Source: CAZPWQ01 sp964590495
Lineage (GTDB): Bacteria > Bacteroidota > Rhodothermia > Balneolales > Balneolaceae
DNA length: 19,230 bases
Direction of reading: 5' to 3'
Assembly (NCBI GenBank): GCA_964590495.1
Contig: CAZPWQ010000063.1
Location: forward strand, 1 to 19,230
Part shown: positions 8,445-15,789 of the stretch, in pieces
How positions within the stretch are numbered: the first letter of the stretch is position 1
Layout: each line of letters starts with the position of its first letter
Notes under the pieces: model-generated
Told to the model about the DNA's origin: nothing
What the model saw: the letters and a program-made list of their open reading frames with translations, nothing else
Databases searched by the model: none
Program-made: the position numbers and the translations under genes

Positions 8445-8805
8445 CTTCTTTTTGGGACACTATGCCTATTGGTTTACTATAATTTTGTTGGCTATCGGGC
8501 TTTATGGAATGCTGATCAAACGAAATCTTGTCAAAAAAACGATCGGACTCTCGATTTTCCAGGCCGGAGTTATCCTTTTCTTTGTTTCTATCGCTACTAA
8601 ATGGGACGCCTCAGTTCCGGTCAGAAGCTATGACCTGCCGGTTTCTGAAGTATCAAATTATATGAATCCACTGCCCCATACCCTGATGCTTACGGCTATT
8701 GTGGTAGGTGTAGCTACTCTGGGAGTGGCCTTTACACTGCTTATTTCCATTTATAATCGATATGAAACTCTGAATGAACGAGAACTGCTAAAAAAGATTC
8801 AATGA
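8437..8805 (+). CDS. mnhC: Mrp/Mnh antiporter subunit C (NuoK-like)
   Basis: A 122-residue NuoK-like protein with three helices. Family features include the YGMLIKRNLVKKTIGLSIFQ region (about residues 23-42) and the highly conserved NPLPHTLMLTAIVVGVATLG (about 75-94). ATG at 8437 is chosen over GTG at 8428; the sequence GGTGAGG just upstream serves as ribosome binding site. The stop overlaps the start of the next gene (ATGA). Confidence 0.94.
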   Translation: MIDFFLGHYAYWFTIILLAIGLYGMLIKRNLVKKTIGLSIFQAGVILFFVSIATKWDASVPVRSYDLPVSEVSNYMNPLPHTLMLTAIVVGVATLGVAFTLLISIYNRYETLNERELLKKIQ

Positions 8806-10310
8806 TCGGATCCGATATACCGGCTTTAATTCCTCTTACATTTCTTTTCTTCTCTGTTCTCATTCCCTTTGTCGGATTATGGAAATGGAGATTGTCTTAT
8901 TATCTGGCTGTTGCCGGTGCGGCATTAGCGACGGCTTTTTCAGCCATGGGTTTCTATAACTTGTTAACCGGCGGAGAACGGTTGCGTTATCTCTTCGGTG
9001 GATGGGAGCCTCCTGTTGGCATTGAGTTTGTTTATGACGGATTATCAGCCTTTATCGTACTGGTTATCAATGCCATAGCACTGCTTGTTCTCATTCACTC
9101 GCACCTAATCGGAAAACTGGAATTCCATGGTAAACAAACCGCATATTATACGGTGACCATGCTGCTCATGCTGGGTTTCAACGGCATGGTATTGACCGGC
9201 GACCTATTTAATCTCTATGTCTTTCTTGAAATTTCTTCGCTGTCCAGTTACGCGCTTATTGCAATCGGGGCAAAACGTGCATCCTATGCCGCCTTTCGGT
9301 ACCTGATCATCGGTACTGTCGGAGGCTCGCTTTATCTTCTTGGAGTGGGTTTTCTCTATACCATTACCGGAACACTCAATATTATTGATGTAAGCACAAT
9401 GTTACCGGAAGTTATCGGAAATTCAGCTGTACTGTCTGCTTTGATTTTAATGATAGTAGGTGTCGGGATTAAATCAGCGCTTTTCCCCCTGCACGGATGG
9501 CTGCCCGATTCATATACTTTTGCATCATCAACCTCCTCGGCACTTATTGCACCGATAGGAACCAAAGTTGCAGCCTACATATTGCTGCGTGTGGTGCTGT
9601 TTATGTTCGGTATTGATATTGTAGATTCGATACTTCCCATTACTGACATTATCGGAATACTTGCCGGCATCGGTATTTTGTATGGATCCATGATGGCTAT
9701 AGCACAGAGCGAACTTAAAAAAATGCTGGCCTACAGCAGTGTATCGCAGATAGGATATATCATCATGGGCATCAGCCTCGCAAATCCTTTTGGTTTTATC
9801 GGGGCTGTGCTGCATATACTTAATCATGCATTAATGAAAGCATGTCTCTTTCTTGTTGCAGGAAATCTACGTGTAAAAGAGGGACATACCGATATTACAA
9901 AATTTGATGACAGCTACCGCAAAAAATATCCCTGGACGATGGCCGCCTTCGCCACGTCTGCACTTTCAATGGTTGGTCTGCCCCCTCTTGCCGGTTTCTT
10001 CAGCAAGTGGTATCTGGCGCTGGCAACCATAGAAAACAGCAACTGGCTGCTGCTCGCCATAATTTTAATCAGTTCTCTGCTGAACGCTGTGTACTTCTTC
10101 CGGATCCTTGAAAAGATCTATCTCAAAAGTCCCGATGCCGAAGAACACGAGGTATCCGATTCTATTTACGAGAAACCGATAACACGTAACGAAGTCAATC
10201 CTTCTATGCTCTGGACTACCTCGGTTATCGCCGTCGGTATTATCGCCGTTGGTCTGCTAAATGCATTTATTGTTTCTGCCATCGTAACTATGTTTCCCGC
10301 TGGATTTTAA
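8802..10310 (+). CDS. mnhD: Mrp/Mnh antiporter subunit D (first copy)
   Basis: A 502-residue Proton_antipo_M family membrane protein (NuoM/N-like), the predicted ion-translocating subunit. The complete set of channel residues is visible: the TM5 glutamate in LYVFLEISSLSSYALIAIG (E143), the TM7 lysine in GVGIKSALFPLHGWLPDSYT (K224), the TM8 lysine in APIGTKVAAYILLR (K255), the loop SELKKMLAYSSVSQIGYI, and a TM12-region lysine in HILNHALMKACLFLVAG. Of the three D-type proteins in the operon this one has the standard position, immediately after mnhC, matching mbhH/mrpD. Normal length. It overlaps mnhC by four bases; the next gene follows after 21 bp. Confidence 0.94.
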   Translation: MIGSDIPALIPLTFLFFSVLIPFVGLWKWRLSYYLAVAGAALATAFSAMGFYNLLTGGERLRYLFGGWEPPVGIEFVYDGLSAFIVLVINAIALLVLIHSHLIGKLEFHGKQTAYYTVTMLLMLGFNGMVLTGDLFNLYVFLEISSLSSYALIAIGAKRASYAAFRYLIIGTVGGSLYLLGVGFLYTITGTLNIIDVSTMLPEVIGNSAVLSALILMIVGVGIKSALFPLHGWLPDSYTFASSTSSALIAPIGTKVAAYILLRVVLFMFGIDIVDSILPITDIIGILAGIGILYGSMMAIAQSELKKMLAYSSVSQIGYIIMGISLANPFGFIGAVLHILNHALMKACLFLVAGNLRVKEGHTDITKFDDSYRKKYPWTMAAFATSALSMVGLPPLAGFFSKWYLALATIENSNWLLLAIILISSLLNAVYFFRILEKIYLKSPDAEEHEVSDSIYEKPITRNEVNPSMLWTTSVIAVGIIAVGLLNAFIVSAIVTMFPAGF

Positions 10311-10331
10311 CTAAAGAAATTAACGCTGAAC

Positions 10332-11816
10332 ATGGAGCTTACTTTCGTCCCGTTATTTGCCGTACTTGTATCGCTTGCCGCGGTGCCTTTTATATTGTTG
10401 AGTTCCAACAAACCTAACCTGCGCGAATTCTGGACCATCCTGGCTGCCGTTATAAAATTCCTGCTGGTACTTACGCTTTTACCTGCAGCACTTGAAGGCC
10501 GGGTCATAGAAATCACTCTTTTTAATGTTGCTCCCGAAATGCCCCTGGCCCTCAGGGCCGATACTTTCGGTGTTTTCTTTGCCATAATTGCCTCCGGACT
10601 TTGGATTTTCACCTCATTCTATTCCATCGGATACATGCGAGGCCACGGAGAAATAAAACAAACCCGTTATTTTGCCAGCTTTGCCGTGTGTCTCTCCGCA
10701 ACAATAGGTATCGCCTTTTCAGCTAACCTGCTGACGTTCGTCATTTTTTATGAAATACTGACTATTGCCACTTACCCGCTTGTCATCCATAACGAGTCTA
10801 AAAAAGCGATCAGGGCCGGCCGCAAATACCTTGTGTACACGTTGACAGCCGGACTGTTGCTTATTGCCGCTATGGGAATCACCTATGCCCTGACAGGTAC
10901 TCTGGAATTCACGCCCGGCGGTATTTTCGGTGATGTTGATCTGACCAAAACCACAGCTGTATTGCTTTTCCTGTTATTCCTCGGCGGCGTGGGCGTTAAG
11001 GCAGGCCTTATGCCGATCCACAGCTGGCTGCCATCCGCGATGGCAGCTCCAACACCGGTAAGTGCTTTACTGCACGCTGTAGCTGTTGTAAAATCGGGCG
11101 TTTTTGGCGTCATTCGTGTTGTTCATTTTGTCTTTGGTCCGGAAGTGATGGCGGAATTCGGGCTTAATGATATTCTGATTATAGTGGCGGGATTAACCAT
11201 TATCATGGCATCACTTCTGGCGTTTGCCCAGGATAACCTGAAACGGCGGCTGGCTTATTCCACGGTAGGACATCTTTCCTATATTGTATTGGGAGCAGCA
11301 TTACTTACACCCATAGGACTTACAGGAAGCATTATGCATATTGCTACTCATGCCACAATGAAAATCACCCTGTTCTTCTGTGCCGGAGCGATCTATGTAA
11401 ACCTGCACAAACAGAATATCAGCAACCTGAATGGTATCGCCAAAGTTATGCCATGGACGATGGCGGCTTTTACTATCGGCTCTCTCGGACTTGCCGGCGT
11501 GCCGCCAATCAACGGTTTCGTAAGCAAGTGGTACCTCGTTGCAGGAGTACTGGAAGGCGATATGATTTTACCCGCCCTGGTTTTAGTTGTGAGCGGACTG
11601 CTGAATATCGGATACTTCTTTCCTATTATTCACAGAGCATATTTCAGGAAAGGGGGGGAAGAGCTGGAGGGACACAGCGAAGCTTCACCCTTTATGGTAG
11701 TTCCGATTATGATAACAGCAACGGCATCGGTGATATTCGGAATATTCCCGGACCTGTTTTTCCACTTTTTTGAACTGGCTTCGACCATAGCCTCAAGCAT
11801 TTTTAACACACTGTAA
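10332..11816 (+). CDS. MrpD-like antiporter subunit (second copy)
   Basis: A 494-residue Proton_antipo_M protein paralogous to the preceding gene. Channel residues are intact: E141 in VIFYEILTIATYPLVIHN, K223 in GVGVKAGLMPIHSWLPSAM, and K254 in LLHAVAVVKSGVFGVIRV. The APTPVSALLHAV block is NuoL/NuoM-like and so differs from copy one, which carries ASSTSSALIAPIG there. The DNLKRRLAYSTVGHLSYIVL loop and HIATHATMKITLFFCAG are present. It may occupy the position of the NuoL-like half of MrpA, which this operon lacks, but that is an inference. A 21-bp spacer precedes it; a 2-bp gap separates it from the small gene that follows. Confidence 0.9.
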   Translation: MELTFVPLFAVLVSLAAVPFILLSSNKPNLREFWTILAAVIKFLLVLTLLPAALEGRVIEITLFNVAPEMPLALRADTFGVFFAIIASGLWIFTSFYSIGYMRGHGEIKQTRYFASFAVCLSATIGIAFSANLLTFVIFYEILTIATYPLVIHNESKKAIRAGRKYLVYTLTAGLLLIAAMGITYALTGTLEFTPGGIFGDVDLTKTTAVLLFLLFLGGVGVKAGLMPIHSWLPSAMAAPTPVSALLHAVAVVKSGVFGVIRVVHFVFGPEVMAEFGLNDILIIVAGLTIIMASLLAFAQDNLKRRLAYSTVGHLSYIVLGAALLTPIGLTGSIMHIATHATMKITLFFCAGAIYVNLHKQNISNLNGIAKVMPWTMAAFTIGSLGLAGVPPINGFVSKWYLVAGVLEGDMILPALVLVVSGLLNIGYFFPIIHRAYFRKGGEELEGHSEASPFMVVPIMITATASVIFGIFPDLFFHFFELASTIASSIFNTL

Positions 11817-11818
11817 TT

Positions 11819-12034
11819 ATGAAGAACCGGCATTGGATAGCACTTGGAGTTCTTGCGTTAATCAGCATCATTGTTGATTTCACTATAGTCGAACATAGTG
11901 GCGACCACTGGTGGAGCCATATTCCCGCTTTCTATATATGGATGGCATTATTCGGCTCGATTATTATTATCTACGTCTCCAGGTGGCTGGGGAAATTTTT
12001 CATCTTAAGCGACGAAGACTATTATGATGGTTGA
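11819..12034 (+). CDS. Small two-helix membrane protein of the antiporter operon
   Basis: A 71-residue protein with two predicted transmembrane helices (about residues 6-24 and 38-58) joined by a His/Trp-rich loop, EHSGDHWWSHIPAFYIWMAL, and ending in LGKFFILSDEDYYDG. From memory, similar small proteins with an H-x-W-x-x-IP-x-FY loop and an EDYYD tail accompany multi-D Mrp-like clusters in other bacteria; this was not checked by search. No function is established. It is almost certainly real: it begins 2 bp after the second D gene and overlaps the third by 11 bases. An accessory or assembly subunit is a reasonable guess. Confidence 0.8.
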   Translation: MKNRHWIALGVLALISIIVDFTIVEHSGDHWWSHIPAFYIWMALFGSIIIIYVSRWLGKFFILSDEDYYDG

Positions 12035-13751
12035 TCTCTTCACCATACCCGCGGTGATTTTAATTGCCGGCGCATTTTTGTTGCCAATGATTCCCAAGAA
12101 TAACCGGGGACAGGCATTTATTGCTATTGCCACACTCGGTCTGGCCGTGCTGTGGACACTCCCTGAAGGTAGCCTGCTGCAGACTTCATTTGCAAGTTAT
12201 GAGCTTCACCTGCTCAAGGTGGATGCGCTAAGCCGGGTTTTCGGAACTATTTTTGGGCTGATTACCGTAGTCGGCGGCGTCTATGCCCTGCATATGAAAG
12301 AACTGGGACAGCAGACCTCTGCCCTGGTTTATGCCGGAGGTGCCCTCGGTGTTACCTTTGCCGGTGATTATTTTACCCTTTTTATCTTTTGGGAAATTAT
12401 GGCAGCCGCTTCCACCTATCTCATTTGGGCACGGCGTACAACTTCATCCGACAGGGCCGGTATGCGATACCTCCTCGTACACTTTTTTGGTGGCGGACTT
12501 CTGTTTACCGGTATCCTTCTTCACCTGTCACAGGGAGGTTCCCTGCTGATCAGCTCTTTAAATGAATCATATACAACAGCTCATTTATTTATGCTGACCG
12601 GAATATCATTGAATGCCGCAGTACCGCCACTGCATGCCTGGCTTGCGGATGCTTATCCCAAAGCTACTATTACAGGGGCCATATTCATGTGTGCCCTGAC
12701 GACAAAATCAGCGGTGTATGTTTTGCTTCGCATATTTCCGGGCTGGGAAGTGCTGATATGGGCTGGACTTGTTATGGCTATCTACGGAACTATCTATGCG
12801 CTTCTTGCGAATGATATCCGTGAAATCCTGGCTTACAGTATCATCAGCCAGATTGGTTATATGGTGACAGGCATCGGTATTGGTACCGAAATGGCATTGA
12901 ACGGTGCTACGGCTCATGCTTTCAGCCATATTTTATATAAATCATTGCTTTTTATGGGAGCCGGGGCTGTGATGTATGCTACCGGCAAAAACAAACTTTC
13001 CGAACTCGGCGGTTTTGCACGTAAAATGCCGTGGGTTGTTGGCATGTACATAATTGGCGGACTGGCAATTTCCGGTGCGCCGCTTCTCAATGGCTTCATC
13101 AGCAAATCGATGATTATCAGTGCCGTCGGTGATGCTCATATGGATACTGCAACAATAATACTCCTGCTGGCTTCGATCGGTACGTTCCTGCACACCGGAT
13201 TAAAACTGCCCTATTTCACCTGGTTTGGCGAAGCTAAAAGTGAATTTACTGTCGGTAAAGTACCTTTGAATATGAAAGTTGGGATGGCAATGGCGGCATT
13301 TTTCTGTATCCTGTTCGGTGTTTATCCTTCTCTGCTCTACAATTATCTGACATTTCCCGTAGAATATGAGCCTTATACAGCCTACCACCTGGTAGAAATG
13401 ACTCAGATCCTTTTATTCGGATTTGTAGGTTTTTGGCTGCTTCGAAACAAATTGAATATAGCTCCGACAATTTCACTTGATACCGACTGGTTCTACCGGC
13501 GGCCGGCATATATTGTAAGAATTATTTTTGTAAATATACCCAATCGGTTTTACGGATTTGCAGAAAGGATCAGCCTCGCTGTTGCAGGCAAGCTGGCAAG
13601 ATTTTCCAAAAATCCACTTAAAGCCCTGAACCTGATTACTCCCGGCTCCGATCATCCCATAGAAACAGACGGTGTTACCGTGCCCATTAGCACCGCTATG
13701 GCTCTTATACTGCTCTGTTTTCTGGTAGTAAGCCTGATTATTTTGATATAG
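12024..13751 (+). CDS. MrpD-like antiporter subunit (third copy, variant channel)
   Basis: A 575-residue Proton_antipo_M protein, longest of the three and last in the operon. The TM5 glutamate (E124 in LFIFWEIMAAASTYLIWA), TM8 lysine (K228 in CALTTKSAVYVLLR), the NDIREILAYSIISQIGYMV loop and HAFSHILYKSLLFMGAG are conserved. The TM7 lysine is not: the segment GISLNAAVPPLHAWLADAYP has Asn197 where NuoL, NuoM, NuoN and the two other D proteins have Lys. The C-terminal third holds an extra hydrophilic region (about residues 480-550) before a final helix. ATG at 12024 or the adjacent ATG at 12027 may be used. Its last 41 codons recur in diverged form at 18519-18644. Confidence 0.9.
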   Translation: MMVDLFTIPAVILIAGAFLLPMIPKNNRGQAFIAIATLGLAVLWTLPEGSLLQTSFASYELHLLKVDALSRVFGTIFGLITVVGGVYALHMKELGQQTSALVYAGGALGVTFAGDYFTLFIFWEIMAAASTYLIWARRTTSSDRAGMRYLLVHFFGGGLLFTGILLHLSQGGSLLISSLNESYTTAHLFMLTGISLNAAVPPLHAWLADAYPKATITGAIFMCALTTKSAVYVLLRIFPGWEVLIWAGLVMAIYGTIYALLANDIREILAYSIISQIGYMVTGIGIGTEMALNGATAHAFSHILYKSLLFMGAGAVMYATGKNKLSELGGFARKMPWVVGMYIIGGLAISGAPLLNGFISKSMIISAVGDAHMDTATIILLLASIGTFLHTGLKLPYFTWFGEAKSEFTVGKVPLNMKVGMAMAAFFCILFGVYPSLLYNYLTFPVEYEPYTAYHLVEMTQILLFGFVGFWLLRNKLNIAPTISLDTDWFYRRPAYIVRIIFVNIPNRFYGFAERISLAVAGKLARFSKNPLKALNLITPGSDHPIETDGVTVPISTAMALILLCFLVVSLIILI

Positions 13752-13758
13752 ACGCTTT

Positions 13759-13791
13759 CCCGTCCGACCGCTGATTCTGCGGGCCGACGGG
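13759..13791. repeat. REP-like hairpin after antiporter operon
   Basis: A 33-bp palindrome: 13-nt arms beginning CCCGTCCGACCGC, 11 of 13 positions complementary, around the heptanucleotide loop TGATTCT. It starts 7 bp after the stop of the last antiporter gene and may act as a factor-independent or RNA-stabilising 3' end, although no T-run follows directly (the nearest is TTTTT about 20 bp on). Close relatives lie at 18694-18726 and, with other arms, at 18655-18687 and 19009-19105. Confidence 0.7.
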
Positions 13792-13981
13792 TTCGACAGG
13801 GCTCGGTGCTTTTTGACCGATCCTCCGAATAAAATCCCACCAACCCATGGTGTCATTCCTGTAGAAGTTACGTAATTCGTTGACATTTGGTTAATCCCCC
13901 GCAGGCATCCTGTGTCATCCTGTCCCGAAAGGTACTGTGTTAAAAGTCAATATATTGTTTTATTTTCCCCTTTAAAGAGCA

Positions 13982-15067
13982 TCATTGAGCTACGGCCAGT
14001 GATGTATCTACAGTAGCCTCGCCTTCGGGTGGGGCTACATTATTATGATAGTCTTGCTGGCGCCGGATATGTTGTGGATCAAAGCGTTCCTGCTTGTTCC
14101 ATAAGATGTACATATAGGTTAACAGTTTCTTTTGTACGGCTACGTGGGCTTTCATCTTCGTGTTGTGTTTACCTAACAGGCGCTGGTAAAGCTCTTGCAA
14201 GGGATTTTGCCCACGAATGGCTGTTGATGCGGGCATATACATCGCCTTGCGGATGTATTTAGAGCCTTGTTTGGAAATAGTCGCTTTGCCTTTCCATTTA
14301 CCCGACTCCCGGATAACCACATCATAGCCGCTAAAACTGATCAGCTGGCTGATGCTGTAAAATTGTTCAAATCCGTTGGTCTCAGCCAGCACAGATGCAA
14401 TGGTGAGCATGCCGACCCCATAAATACTCCTCAGGCATTCGATGGGAAGACGTAACTCGTTGCGTGATTTTAAATGCTTGCGGATCAGTCCGCTCAGCCG
14501 GTCAATTTGTCGGCTTAATGAATCGATGCATTCCTGCAGAGACTGCACAACCTCAGGGGCAGAAGCACCGCTATGATGATGAGCATGCAGCTGGTTACGC
14601 ATCTGCGTACGCTGATCCAGCAGGTTGCCCCGGGTGCGGGTCATCGCCCGTAGTCGACGCCAGAAGGAGTCAATGCCCTTCCAGGCAGATAGCTTTCGTT
14701 CGGCGCCCATTAAGGACAGTCCATAGGCATCAATTTTATCGGTTTTGCTACGTAATCCTCTGGACTGGATATAGTTTTTGGACTGACTGGGCAGAACTAC
14801 CGCCAGGTGAATCTGCGGGTGGTTTTCCTCGATAAACAATGCCAGGGGCTCATAATACACGCCGGTCGCTTCCATCGTGCAGCGAACCGGGGCAGGTTGT
14901 TTTTTTGTATGTTGGCGGGTCCACCTCATGCAGACTTTAAATCCCGAAGCGGTATTTTTAAATGTTTTTCGAGCGATAACCTCATAGGTTTGTTCGGTTA
15001 GCTTGTAGCGTTGCAGGCAAGCAATGAACTCATCTTTGGAGACATCGGTTCCGAGACTATAGATCAT
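13982..15067 (-). CDS. IS110-family transposase
   Basis: A 361-residue protein with the two-domain layout of IS110 recombinases. The N-terminal RuvC-like DEDD domain shows D8 (SLGTDVSKDEF), E66 (CTMEATGVYYEPL), and D110/D113 (LRSKTDKIDAYGLSLM). The central region (about residues 135-205) is a helical coiled-coil stretch. The C-terminal Transposase_20 domain contains SIYGVGMLTIASVLAE, SFSGYDVVIRESGKWKG and YIRKAMYMPASTAIRGQNPL, where S281 is a candidate for the family's catalytic serine. Full length and uninterrupted, so possibly active. The 5' non-coding leader (15068 to about 15340) is highly structured, as expected for the bridge RNA of this family. ATG start without strong Shine-Dalgarno. 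Confidence 0.93.
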   Translation of the reverse strand: MIYSLGTDVSKDEFIACLQRYKLTEQTYEVIARKTFKNTASGFKVCMRWTRQHTKKQPAPVRCTMEATGVYYEPLALFIEENHPQIHLAVVLPSQSKNYIQSRGLRSKTDKIDAYGLSLMGAERKLSAWKGIDSFWRRLRAMTRTRGNLLDQRTQMRNQLHAHHHSGASAPEVVQSLQECIDSLSRQIDRLSGLIRKHLKSRNELRLPIECLRSIYGVGMLTIASVLAETNGFEQFYSISQLISFSGYDVVIRESGKWKGKATISKQGSKYIRKAMYMPASTAIRGQNPLQELYQRLLGKHNTKMKAHVAVQKKLLTYMYILWNKQERFDPQHIRRQQDYHNNVAPPEGEATVDTSLAVAQ

Positions 15068-15129
15068 ATCGCTGATAGATAATTTTATTAAGATTAACTA
15101 TTGGTAGGATCCTGACGCCTGCGCATAGC

Positions 15130-15330
15130 TCATGAATGGTAGATATTGCCCTGGGTTTCAGAAACAACTCTGTAGGTACTGTTGGACGTCAACGACAGGA
15201 AAACCGGTCTGGTTATACCTTTCGGTGTACATCTATCGGCCATTGGGCGATAGTGTTTGCTTTCGCGTAGGAGTTTCCAGACCGGCCCTGACCAGTGTAT
15301 ATTAACAACTATAAAAGTTGCTATTCCCAA
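15130..15330 (-). ncRNA. Candidate IS110 bridge RNA region
   Basis: The segment directly upstream of the transposase contains several nested stems. A perfect 9-bp stem pairs CCGGTCTGG (15204-15212) with CCAGACCGG (15277-15285), extended by CAGG/CCTG after an internal loop. Inside it is a 6-bp hairpin CTATCG/CGATAG (about 15233-15253), and next to it a hairpin CTGTTG/CAACGACAG (15179-15198). IS110-group elements encode a bridge RNA in the leader between the element end and the transposase, with two internal loops that pair to target and donor DNA. Position, size and folding fit. Strand is taken from the transposase. Exact ends and loop assignments are unknown. Confidence 0.4.
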
Positions 15331-15340
15331 TATTGGGAAT
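15323..15340. repeat. Perfect 18-bp palindrome ATTCCCAATATTGGGAAT
   Basis: A perfect palindrome, immediately preceded by a small hairpin CAACT-ATAAA-AGTTG (15306-15320). It lies at the far end of the structured transposase leader. It could mark the IS end, be an operator-like site, or be a terminator-like element facing outward; the sequence alone does not decide. Confidence 0.5.
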
Positions 15341-15484
15341 GGGAGAAATATAATAGTTATCTTTTCTTATTACTTATTGTAAACATATGAGCTTTCGGGA
15401 TCAGGATCTGCAGCTGGATATTAAATTGCAGCTTTATCCTAGTCTTTCCTTGTTCCTTTTTGTGTGGACAAAAACGAACCCAAA

Positions 15485-15607
15485 AAGCCACCGGCTGATG
15501 AATCCTTGTCGGCGGCTTCGGTCGGCGCGCGGGATAATTTCAATGGTCCTTCACGTTTTACAATTGCTTCTGGATACCTCACCGGTGTGAAATTATCCAC
15601 CTCGCGC
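15485..15607. repeat. Two adjacent hairpins between IS leader and repeat arm
   Basis: The first hairpin, 15485-15518, has 11-nt arms AAGCCACCGGC / GTCGGCGGCTT with one mismatch and one wobble. The second has arms 15525-15542 (GCGCGCGGGATAATTTCA) and 15588-15607, complementary across about 18 positions apart from a 2-base bulge, enclosing 45 bp. No coding frame of merit covers this stretch. It may be another small palindromic element or an internal portion of the MITE-like repeat. Confidence 0.5.
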
Positions 15608-15728
15608 ACCAACCTGTGCCTGTTCCCGCCAACGATTCAAAGGCCGGATCTTTTTCTGCCAACTGAATTTGTCAATGAATTATCTAACTTCTACAGGGAT
15701 GACAATGGAGATGTTTTTTTTACCTGCC

Positions 15729-15783
15729 CCATAACCCACCTATGGCGTCATTTCTAAAAGACCGCAGCATCAGTGGGTTAGCC
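15729..15783 (-). repeat. attC-like site of cassette C (short form)
   Basis: Read on the minus strand it begins GGCTAAC and ends GTTATGG, with outer arms CTAACCCAC and GTGGGTTAT pairing at 8 of 9 positions. A weaker inner pairing (TGCGGTC with GACGCCA) surrounds a small loop. It starts 6 bp after the stop of the 207-residue gene. The 55-bp length fits short attC sites. The adjacent GTAC-containing flank (ATTGTAC) is shared with the attC of cassette B. The terminal simple site deviates from GTTRRRY, so the site may be degenerate. Confidence 0.6.
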
Positions 15784-15789
15784 GTACAA

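Larger units (their letters stand above)
13845..15708. mobile_element. IS110-family insertion bracketed by MITE-like terminal repeats
   Basis: The 25-bp repeat at 13861-13885 and its inverted counterpart at 15670-15694 match the ends of the element at 10-276. Similarity between the arms extends outwards on both sides through a GTCATnCCT block (13845-13860 and 15695-15708). Inside lies an IS110-family transposase gene. IS110 elements normally lack long terminal inverted repeats, so the simplest reading is an IS110 element inserted into a pre-existing copy of the MITE-like repeat. The right part of that repeat (15629-15694) is recognisable by a 21-bp exact match to 211-231. The exact ends of the IS itself are not resolved; I estimate about 13900-13975 and about 15300-15350. 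Confidence 0.55.

Noticed and set aside
6261..13751. Membrane-bound hydrogenase (Mbh) or Mbx complex
   Set aside because: Gene order of the antiporter part matches, but no NiFe catalytic, small, ferredoxin-like or NuoH-like subunit genes are present in the window.
15130..15330. Minus-strand open frame of 66 codons upstream of the transposase
   Set aside because: It overlaps the stem-rich leader, has no family-like features or clear ribosome binding site, and is better explained as part of a structured RNA region.
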